From the NCBI GenBank assembly GCA_031279675.1, contig JAITIB010000092.1, positions 1-12,178 on the forward strand: a DNA stretch of 12,178 nt, given 5' to 3'. Source of the DNA: Puniceicoccales bacterium (lineage in GTDB: Bacteria > Verrucomicrobiota > Verrucomicrobiia > Opitutales > UBA953). The notes beneath the pieces were generated by a model. That model made no database searches, was not told where the DNA came from, and saw only the letters and a list, made by a program, of their open reading frames with translations. Positions 6,912 to 12,178 of this stretch are shown piece after piece (the first letter of the stretch is position 1; every line of letters begins with the position of its first letter). Position numbers and translations under genes: made by a program.

Positions 6912-6934
6912 CCTTTGAAAGTGAGAGATTCAAA
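6912..6934 (-). promoter_or_regulatory. Shine-Dalgarno site of lpxC-fabZ inside an inverted repeat
   Basis: On the minus strand AAAGG (6916-6912) sits six bases (T6) before the ATG at 6905. Its three A residues are also the end of a perfect 6-base inverted repeat, TTTGAA (6934-6929) and TTCAAA (6919-6914), with a 9-base loop. The ribosome site is clear. The hairpin is A+T rich and weak, and any control role is inferred. Confidence 0.45.
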
Positions 6935-6947
6935 CACTCTTGGAAAC

Positions 6948-7394
6948 TCAGCTCCGCGCCCGCCCGGCAAGGAACCGCAATGCCAGGGAATACCCCTCCG
7001 TGCCCAGTCCCGAGACAACCCCTGCGCACACTGCCGCCGTGAATGAGTGGTGCCGGAATTCCTCGCGGCGGTAAACATTGGAGATGTGCACCTCCACAAC
7101 CGGCAAGCCACACCCCGCGACACAATCGCGCAATGCCACGCTTGTGTGCGCCAGCGCCCCCGGGTTGAGCACAATCCCCGAAATCCCCGCGTCCGCCCAC
7201 GCCACGATTTTGTCCAGAAGCTCCCCCTCATGATTCGACTGGAAAAACGCCACTCCGACATCCAGTTCCCGCGCGGTGCCGCGCAGCGCATCCTCAACAT
7301 CGGAGAGGGTGGCGGAGCCATAAACCGACGGCTCGCGCACTCCAAGGCGATCAAGATTGGGGCCGTTGAGAATGCCAAAAGTCTTTTGAATCAT
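6948..7394 (-). CDS. aroQ: 3-dehydroquinate dehydratase, type II
   Basis: AroQ removes water from 3-dehydroquinate in the shikimate pathway, in the cytoplasm as a dodecamer. ATG 7394 gives 148 residues, the normal length, and begins MIQKTFGILNGPNLDRLGVREPSVYG. The frame continues upstream to 7586, but that stretch only mirrors the end of the Bat gene. Family landmarks are NGPNLDRLG (10-18), catalytic R20 and Y25 in the RE-P-x-x-YG loop, QSNHEGELLD (52-61), NPGALAHTS (77-85) and the VEVHISN strand with catalytic H103, followed by R-R-EEFRHHS. All expected active-site residues are present. It lies 76 bases after the BatD-like gene, beyond a candidate terminator, and 42 bases before lpxC-fabZ. 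I see no convincing promoter or Shine-Dalgarno sequence in the 41 bases between terminator and start, so some read-through from upstream is likely. Confidence 0.96.
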   Translation of the reverse strand: MIQKTFGILNGPNLDRLGVREPSVYGSATLSDVEDALRGTARELDVGVAFFQSNHEGELLDKIVAWADAGISGIVLNPGALAHTSVALRDCVAGCGLPVVEVHISNVYRREEFRHHSFTAAVCAGVVSGLGTEGYSLALRFLAGRARS

Positions 7395-7435
7395 GCAAAC
7401 GCCCAATGTGTGGCCGCCGCCCGTGTTTGCGAACG

Positions 7436-7462
7436 AAAAATGCGGCGCGCCGAGGCGCGGCA
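7436..7462 (-). terminator. Candidate rho-independent terminator after the Bat genes
   Basis: On the minus strand, nine bases past the batD stop, a 22-base near-palindrome (7462-7441) can fold with three outer pairs, one C-C mismatch, four G-C pairs and a 6-base loop. A competing register gives five G-C pairs around a CTCG tetraloop. T5 (7440-7436) follows directly. This is the standard shape for an intrinsic terminator, though the T run is short. Confidence 0.5.
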
Positions 7463-7470
7463 CGGTGGCG

Positions 7471-9999
7471 TCACTGTTTTGCGCAAATCCAGAGCGCGAG
7501 GGTGTGCCCGGGGCGGAGCCAGCCGGTTTCCGCGTCGGGGCAGGCAACCTGGCGCCAGCCAAGATATGTTTTGCCAAGGGTGACAAGGGTGCCGGCTGGG
7601 AGCGTGGTCACTTGCTGCCGGGCGCTCGCCTCAGTGGGGATGGAGTAGAGGGTGGAGGGCTGCCACACTATGGCGGTGCGCGGGTGGGCGAGCACGCCGT
7701 AAACGCGCAACGCGAGGAGCGGGAGCGCGAGGTTGAGGAGATTGATGAGGAGGACTGCGGCGACAACCCAGGGGGGGAGTTTTTTCCTCAGGCGCGCATT
7801 ATAGGCGCGGTGGACGAGGGCGACAAGGGTGAGGGTGAGGAGGATGGTGGCGGCACAGAGATAATTTTGCCACTGGGTTGGATTGGCCAGAATTGCGAGT
7901 CTGCCTTGGGGGCTGTCTTCGAGAAAGTGCCGCAGGGGTGCGGGCGCGGGGAGCGCCGACTTGGCCTGTGCGAGACGCAGATGGCGTTGCGTCGCGGGGG
8001 AAGGATGCTGGACGAATGCGGCGAGGGCGTGCGCGGCGCTTTCGGCCCAACGGTCCTGCTGGGCGAGGGCAAGGGCCAGATTGTGGTGGGCGACCCAGTC
8101 TGTGGGGACTGTTTGGAGATGGGCGCGCAAATGGGTTTCTGCAGCGGCGTAGTCGGCGGACGCGTAAGCCGCAAGGGCGCCGGCATGTGGCTCGGCAATG
8201 GCGGCGGGGGCGAAAAAGAGGAGAAAAAAGGGGAAGAGATTTTTCCTGCGAAAAGTGGCGGCAATGGGAACGCGCGGGCATCGGGTTTTGCGATGGGCCC
8301 GGGTGGCGTCCGCGAGCCAGTCGGCGGGAAGGGGTTTGCCGTCATAAAGGGCGTCCTCGGTGGCACGCCAAAGCGGGACAACGTGGGGATGCAGGGAAAA
8401 ATGGCTGGAAGTGGGCGCGGCATGAGGGATGCCGGCAAGTGTGGCGGTAAGGCGCTGCCAGTGGCAAAGCTGGCCGGGAGCGGGCGGCTCGGGCTGTTGG
8501 TGGCGGAGTTGGCGGTGAAGCCGGGTGAGCTGCCGGTGGGCCTGGCGCCGGGCTTGGTTGGGATGGGTGGCGCGCGCGCGATGGCGGGCGTGCAGGAGCC
8601 ATGCGAGGCAGGGAAAGAGGAGCGGGGGGAGGACGAGGAGGAGCGCGAAGCGGGGAAGATTCCCGTGAGGAGGTGTGGCGGGCGGAGCTTGGGAGAGGGG
8701 GTCGTGAGGAATGGGGCCGGGAGGCGGTGGGGGCGGCGGGGCTGGTGGAGTTTCCGCGGCGGCGTCACCAACCGTATGCGGGAGCGCCGGAGGGGGCGTG
8801 GCGCCGGGAATGACCTCGATGGTGGTGGCCGGGGCGGTGAGAGTCTCGTAACTGTCGGTTTCGGGGTTGAAGATGCTGAGTTGAACGGGGCCGAGGGTGT
8901 AGCGTCCCGGTTGTGTGGGCAGGAGGATGAGATCTTCGCTCAAGGTGGCGTCGAAGATTTTGTCTTTCACGGGAGTCTTTTGGGCGGGGGGATGCGCGGC
9001 GAGTTGCAAGGCGCCGGGGATGTCGCGAGAGGGCAGGGTGGTGAGGGCGGGCCAGTTGCCGGTGCCGGCGAGCTCCAAGGTCCAGGTAACGGGGTTGCCG
9101 GCGGCGACCTGGCGGGGCGTGATGCGTGAGGCGAGCTTGAATTGCCCAATGGCGCCATTGAAACCGGGCGGGGAGGGGAGGGGGAGTGGGCGGGTGGTGA
9201 TGGGGGGCGAAGGAGTGGTGAGCGTGTAACGGTTGTGTTGGGCGAAGCCAAAAAAACTGTCGCGGCGGGTGGCGAGGGCGAGTTCCTGGGTGAGGGGCGG
9301 CAGGGCCAGTTCGCCGGTTTGCGGGGCCATGGCGCGGGTGGTGTATTGGAGCCGGATGCGGGGGGTGCCGTTGCGCAAGGTGTCGTGTCGCGCGGGGCGT
9401 TCGGGGAAACCTTCATGCGCCAAGGGGGGATTCTCCCATTGGGGCGGGGCGTATCGCGGGTCGTGTTCAGGATTGAGCTCAAGCGTGTAAACAAGGGGGA
9501 ATACTTGCCCGGCGTAAGGGGGGGTCGGAGGGGGGGCGAGAGAGGCGGTGGCCGGGAGTCCATTGGCGTCGGCAGTGCTGCCGCCACCTGTTTTTCCGGA
9601 GGCGGGCGCGGTGATTGTGTAAGTGGCGGCAGCGGTGGTTATGGGGCCGTTGCTTGTCTCGATGGTGAAGGCGGGGATGGTGACGGTGGTGCCGGGCGGG
9701 GAGGTGGGGCGGATGCGGTAGGTGTGGCTGCGCGTGGAGCTGTGCTGTCCGTTGACAAGGGTGTGGGCGGTGGAGATGCTGGAGGTGGGCTGGATGTGCA
9801 ACCCGGGGGTGGCGGGGAGCCCGGGATGGCGGTTTTTCGGGGTGCAGTTCTCGTAAACGAGCTGGATCTGCGTTTCCTGCCCTTGGGTGAGCGTGCCGGT
9901 GGCGGGTTTCCAGTGAACGGTCTGGGCGCGCGTGACGAGGGGGAGGAGGGAGAGAAGGAGGGCTGGGAGGAGGTGGCGTGAGCGCTTGGGAATTACCAT
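7471..9999 (-). CDS. batD: BatD-like protein fused to a BatE-like TPR/SH3 part
   Basis: The 842-residue envelope protein has an N-terminal signal peptide (KRSRHLLPALLLSLLPLVTRAQ, 5-26). Residues 27-400 form beta-sandwich BatD-type domains exported to the periplasm, including NPVTWTLELAGTGNWPAL (302-319) and the LILLPTQPGRYTLGPVQLSIFNP region (357-379). A proline-rich hinge spans 401-446, a transmembrane helix 450-469, and a cytoplasmic basic segment 470-585. A second hydrophobic, signal-like stretch (587-602, LFPFFLLFFAPAAIA) follows, then a TPR-like part (604-665), two helices (713-730 and 743-765) and an SH3-like end (about 774-838). The second half matches BatE architecture, so this reads as an in-frame BatD-BatE fusion. 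Bat proteins are linked to aerotolerance and envelope stress; the mechanism is not settled. It overlaps the BatB-like gene by 7 bases and has no Shine-Dalgarno sequence, suggesting coupled translation. Confidence 0.82.
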   Translation of the reverse strand: MVIPKRSRHLLPALLLSLLPLVTRAQTVHWKPATGTLTQGQETQIQLVYENCTPKNRHPGLPATPGLHIQPTSSISTAHTLVNGQHSSTRSHTYRIRPTSPPGTTVTIPAFTIETSNGPITTAAATYTITAPASGKTGGGSTADANGLPATASLAPPPTPPYAGQVFPLVYTLELNPEHDPRYAPPQWENPPLAHEGFPERPARHDTLRNGTPRIRLQYTTRAMAPQTGELALPPLTQELALATRRDSFFGFAQHNRYTLTTPSPPITTRPLPLPSPPGFNGAIGQFKLASRITPRQVAAGNPVTWTLELAGTGNWPALTTLPSRDIPGALQLAAHPPAQKTPVKDKIFDATLSEDLILLPTQPGRYTLGPVQLSIFNPETDSYETLTAPATTIEVIPGATPPPALPHTVGDAAAETPPAPPPPPPPGPIPHDPLSQAPPATPPHGNLPRFALLLVLPPLLFPCLAWLLHARHRARATHPNQARRQAHRQLTRLHRQLRHQQPEPPAPGQLCHWQRLTATLAGIPHAAPTSSHFSLHPHVVPLWRATEDALYDGKPLPADWLADATRAHRKTRCPRVPIAATFRRKNLFPFFLLFFAPAAIAEPHAGALAAYASADYAAAETHLRAHLQTVPTDWVAHHNLALALAQQDRWAESAAHALAAFVQHPSPATQRHLRLAQAKSALPAPAPLRHFLEDSPQGRLAILANPTQWQNYLCAATILLTLTLVALVHRAYNARLRKKLPPWVVAAVLLINLLNLALPLLALRVYGVLAHPRTAIVWQPSTLYSIPTEASARQQVTTLPAGTLVTLGKTYLGWRQVACPDAETGWLRPGHTLALWICAKQ
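8194..8253 (-). other. Internal signal-peptide-like segment at the BatD/BatE junction
   Basis: Codons 583-602 encode two arginines and a lysine, then a run of Leu/Phe/Ala ending APAAIA, directly before the TPR-like region. This has the positive, hydrophobic and AXA-type plan of a signal peptide but sits mid-protein. No in-frame ATG is nearby. It may now act as a membrane helix. It marks where two genes probably joined. Confidence 0.55.
9993..9999 (-). promoter_or_regulatory. Seven-base stop/start overlap coupling the two Bat genes
   Basis: The heptamer ATGGTAA holds the batD-like start (ATG at 9999) and the batB-like stop (TAA ending at 9993) in different frames. With no Shine-Dalgarno sequence before the ATG, re-initiation by the terminating ribosome is the likely route, giving linked amounts of the two proteins. 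Confidence 0.7.
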
Positions 10000-11873
10000 G
10001 TTTGGCCGTGGTTGGTGTTGTCTGGCGTGATGTTTTCCATGCGTTGGAAGAGGGTGCCGGGGATGTCGTTGCTTTTCACCCGTTCGAGGTTTTGAAGCGG
10101 GATGAGCAGGCGCGGGTCGCCGGGGTTGGGAGGGGATTGGGCGGGGGTGCTGTTGACGCGGTAGGTGGCGGGTGGCGGTGGCGTTGGTTTGGGGGCGTCG
10201 GCGGGCGGGTGATTTTCGGCAAAGGGTTTGTCGTTTTGCTTTTTCGGGGTGTCCGGGGTTCCTTTTTCCGGGGTGGCGTCGTTGTTGTCCTTCTTTTTTT
10301 CGTTGGCGGTGGAGGGGCTGTCGTTGGGTTTGGGCCGGGGGTTGTCTTTTTGGTTTTGATTGGGTTGGGGGGCGTCTTGTTGTTGGGGTGTGTCCCGGGT
10401 GTCTTGCGGTTGTTTTTTGTCTTTGTCTTGGGGCTGGGGGGGGGGTTGCTGGTTTTTGTTTTGCGGGGGTGTTTTTTTGAAGGCTTCGAGTTGCTGGCGC
10501 AAATCGTCCCAGTTCGCGCCATTGGGGTCGTTTTCCCGGGCATTTTCGATGGCTTGGAGCGCGTCGTTGATGGGGCCGAGGGTTGCGGGGTCGGTGGCGG
10601 GCAGAGTGGTTGTTTTTGCGGTGGCGTGGGCGAGGGTGGCATGGGCGAGTTCGAGGGTGTCTTGGGTGCTCTGGCGGGCTTGTTGGGAGAGCCGGGCAAT
10701 GATTGTGGTGAGTTTTGCGGTGGCGTCAGGTGTGGTGGCGTCGGCGGGGTGAAGCGCGGGGTGCGTTGGGAGGAGAAACATCAATGCGGCGAGGGTGCGC
10801 GGGGTGAGGGTGAGTTTGCGGGGCGTGGGGGTGACGGGATGGTGTTTCCAGAGGTGGTGGAGGAGTAGGAGGAGGGCGGGTGCGAGGAACCACTGGTAGC
10901 GTTCGGCGGGGCGCTTTTGGAGGGGCGTCGCGGCGGGGGTGTTGTTGTTGTCCGGGGCGGAATTTGCCGGGGTGGCTTTGTTGATGAGGGCGGCGAGATT
11001 GGCCCATTGGGATGCGTTGGTGTAGGTGCCGCGCGTGAGGGTGGCAAGTTTCTGGAGTGTGGCGGGGTTGAGGCGGGTGAGAACGACGGCGCCGGAGGGG
11101 TCTTTGACGAAGTTGCCCTTGCCGTCCGGAATCATGGCTCCGGTGAGCGTGCCGATGCCGAGGGTGTGGAGGTGGATGTTGCGTTTTTTGCACTCGGTGG
11201 CGGGGGCGCGCCAGGGGTTGTTGGGTTCGGCTTCTCCGTCGCTGAGGATGATGAGGTGTTGTTCGGGGGCGGGGCTGGCGGTGGCGTCGTTGGTGTAAGC
11301 GTCGAGGGCGGTGTTGAGGAGGGCGGCGAAGTTACTTCCGGCGTGGGGGAGATATTCGGGGGTGAGCGAGGGGAGGAGTTCGCGGAGAATTTCGTAGTCG
11401 GTGCTGAGGGGGATTTGCAGGAAGGCGGTGCCGGAGAAGAGGATGAGCCCGATGCGTTCGCCATGGAGCCCGGTGAGGAGGTTTTGAATGAGGAGGCGGG
11501 CGTGGTCCAGTCGTGTGGGAGTGACGTCGGTGGCGAGCATGGAGCGGGAGAGGTCGAGGGCGATGAGTATTTCACGGGTGCTGGCGGGGGGGGCGGGCGG
11601 CAAGGGGGCGCCGGGAGCCTCGCCCCATTGGGGACGGGCGAGGGCAAGGGTGATGAGTGTGAGGGCAAGGGTGAGGGTGAGTTTGGGGCGGTGGCGGGCT
11701 TGGGTTGCGGACTCGCGGGTGAGGCGGAGGGTGTTTGGGGTGGCGGTGGCGGTGAGGATTTTTGAGGTGGCGTTGGTGGTGGCGCCGGAGCGTCGGGCGC
11801 GGTGGATTTCAAAACAGAGGTGAAGGAGCGGGAGGAGGAGAAGCCAGAGGTGATGTGGTGCTTGGAATGTCAT
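9993..11873 (-). CDS. batB: BatB-like VWA membrane protein with BatC-like C-terminal part
   Basis: I place the start at ATG 11873 (626 residues, beginning MTFQAPHHLWLLLLPLLHL); the frame runs on to 12053, but that part is leader sequence. Helices at about 8-22 and 64-80 anchor a von Willebrand A domain (101-300) whose metal-ion site is intact: D107-L-S109-R-S111, the Thr in DVTPTRL (116-122) and D212 in ILSDGEAE. A third helix lies at about 327-343. A second signal-like hydrophobic stretch (352-378, ending HPALHPADA) opens a BatC-like alpha-helical region (380-465). Then comes a Pro/Gln/Asn/Lys-rich low-complexity tail (466-580) and a conserved-looking end, PLQNLERVKSNDIPGTLFQRM. It probably partners the BatD-like protein through its MIDAS. 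It lies 122 bases after proS, with no Shine-Dalgarno sequence. Confidence 0.85.
   Translation of the reverse strand: MTFQAPHHLWLLLLPLLHLCFEIHRARRSGATTNATSKILTATATPNTLRLTRESATQARHRPKLTLTLALTLITLALARPQWGEAPGAPLPPAPPASTREILIALDLSRSMLATDVTPTRLDHARLLIQNLLTGLHGERIGLILFSGTAFLQIPLSTDYEILRELLPSLTPEYLPHAGSNFAALLNTALDAYTNDATASPAPEQHLIILSDGEAEPNNPWRAPATECKKRNIHLHTLGIGTLTGAMIPDGKGNFVKDPSGAVVLTRLNPATLQKLATLTRGTYTNASQWANLAALINKATPANSAPDNNNTPAATPLQKRPAERYQWFLAPALLLLLHHLWKHHPVTPTPRKLTLTPRTLAALMFLLPTHPALHPADATTPDATAKLTTIIARLSQQARQSTQDTLELAHATLAHATAKTTTLPATDPATLGPINDALQAIENARENDPNGANWDDLRQQLEAFKKTPPQNKNQQPPPQPQDKDKKQPQDTRDTPQQQDAPQPNQNQKDNPRPKPNDSPSTANEKKKDNNDATPEKGTPDTPKKQNDKPFAENHPPADAPKPTPPPPATYRVNSTPAQSPPNPGDPRLLIPLQNLERVKSNDIPGTLFQRMENITPDNTNHGQTW
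10134..10478 (-). repeat. Low-complexity P/Q/N/K/D-rich coding segment
   Basis: Codons 466-580 of the BatB-like gene encode mostly Pro, Gln, Asn, Lys, Asp and Thr with almost no hydrophobic residues. Short units such as PQDKDKKQPQD and QNQKDNPRPKPN recur imperfectly. The segment is probably a disordered linker. It carries the C10 tract and most of the 120-base T-free run. Confidence 0.75.
10436..10445 (-). repeat. C10 homopolymer inside the coding sequence
   Basis: Ten consecutive C on the coding strand (G10 on plus) encode three Pro and the first base of a Gln codon, in the low-complexity tail of the BatB-like gene. It is the longest G/C homopolymer I see in the window and could be prone to slippage. 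Confidence 0.8.
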
Positions 11874-11995
11874 GGGCGTTTTGTCGCTGTTGTTGTGAGC
11901 GTTGGGTGTGCGGGATTTTGTTTTTCCAAAAACACCCTTGTTTTGTGTGGACGCGTTGCCGTCCGTTGGGATCGGAATGCGTGGCCCGGCGTGGC
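11874..11995 (-). other. proS to Bat intergenic region, no clear promoter or terminator
   Basis: The 122 bases between the proS stop and the BatB-like start are the longest gap in the window. The transcribed strand shows a small stem GGACG/CGTCC (6-base loop) and, further on, an A+T-rich 6-base inverted repeat (AAAACA/TGTTTT) around AGGG, neither followed by a good T run in the right place. I could not pick a convincing -35/-10 pair. The bases just before the ATG are C/A-rich. Confidence 0.4.
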
Positions 11996-12178
11996 TCAAT
12001 ACGCTTTGGCGAAGATGACGCGCCGGGGGCTGGGTTGGCCGGTGAAGGGGCATGTGCCGGGCTCGGCGGTGCCGTCGAGGGGGATGCAGCGGATGGTGAC
12101 GTTGAGGTCTTTTTTGATTTGCGCCTCGACTTCGGCGCTGCCGTTCCAGTGGGCGAGGGCGAAGCCGCCGTGAAGCTC
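11996..12178 (-). CDS. proS: Prolyl-tRNA synthetase, C-terminal fragment (cut by window edge)
   Basis: The last 60 residues and the TGA stop (11998-11996) of a protein entering from the right edge: a GGFALAHWNGSAEVEAQIKK stretch, then DLNVTIRCIPLDG, a TCPFTGQPS segment and the end RRVIFAKAY. This is the C-terminal domain of archaeal/eukaryotic-type class II prolyl-tRNA synthetase, where a small zinc-ribbon-like fold ends in an aromatic Tyr that reaches the active site. The enzyme charges tRNA-Pro in the cytoplasm. Two Cys (in RCIP and TCPF) remain of the four found in zinc-binding relatives, so metal binding here is doubtful. The A-K-A-Y end is complete, so this is not truncated at the C-terminus. 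The catalytic core lies outside the window. It ends 122 bases before the Bat genes. Confidence 0.9.
   Translation of the reverse strand, partial: ELHGGFALAHWNGSAEVEAQIKKDLNVTIRCIPLDGTAEPGTCPFTGQPSPRRVIFAKAY

Noticed and set aside
7395..7586. 64-residue N-terminal extension of AroQ
   Set aside because: It overlaps the end of batD and the candidate terminator; the family start is the MIQKTFGILNGPN context.
7393..9129. A 578-codon open frame on the plus strand, running through aroQ and batD
   Set aside because: It is antisense to two well-supported genes. The T-poor coding strand removes stop codons from the opposite strand, and the product is Gly/Glu/Arg-rich with no recognisable domain.
11874..12053. 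60-residue N-terminal extension of the BatB-like protein
   Set aside because: It overlaps the proS C-terminus and lacks the hydrophobic start that the ATG at 11873 supplies.

Overview
The window is a gene-dense, one-directional block of bacterial chromosome. All twelve protein genes I can support lie on the minus strand, so the biological reading order runs from 12178 down to 1. Two genes are cut by the window edges: the C-terminus of prolyl-tRNA synthetase at the right edge and the N-terminus of an AAA-like ATPase at the left edge. No stretch longer than about 125 bases lacks a gene. I see no tRNA, rRNA, CRISPR array, insertion sequence or integrase. The organism is probably a Gram-negative member of the Verrucomicrobiota, perhaps close to Opitutales. 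The reasons are the LpxC-FabZ fusion followed by lpxA, the archaeal/eukaryotic-like ProRS tail, a Bat (VWA/TPR) locus and high G+C over most of the window. This placement is inference from gene content.

Layout in transcription order. (1) 12178-11996: end of proS. (2) 11873-7471: two large envelope genes overlapping by 7 bases. The first is a BatB-like VWA membrane protein with a BatC-like tail, and the second is a BatD-like protein with a BatE-like TPR/SH3 tail. A near-palindrome followed by T5 just after them looks like a terminator. (3) 7394-4682: aroQ (type II dehydroquinase), the lpxC-fabZ fusion and lpxA, covering a shikimate step and the early lipid A pathway. (4) 4641-177: five genes, four of them recognisable glycosyltransferases (a DxD GT-A type, GT25, GT4, GT25) plus a fifth putative GT-A-like protein. 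(5) 116-1: start of an AAA-like ATPase.

How they work together: LpxA acylates UDP-GlcNAc, LpxC deacetylates the product, and FabZ belongs to the fatty acid cycle that supplies the hydroxyacyl chain. The glycosyltransferases directly downstream most likely build the core or outer sugars of lipooligosaccharide. The two Bat fusions probably form an inner-membrane/periplasmic complex of the aerotolerance or envelope-stress type.

Composition: from about 1850 upward the coding strand is very rich in C and A and poor in T, which explains the many long antisense open frames. The last two glycosyltransferase genes (177-1849) are clearly more A+T rich (26 of 60 bases are G or C in 181-240, against 41 of 60 in 8041-8100) and may have been acquired separately. 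Most start codons here have no Shine-Dalgarno sequence. I found no clear-cut novel defence or mobile system. The most unusual signals are the paired Bat fusions with internal signal-peptide-like remnants, a C10 tract inside a 120-base T-free coding run, and the unassigned 177-1019 protein.
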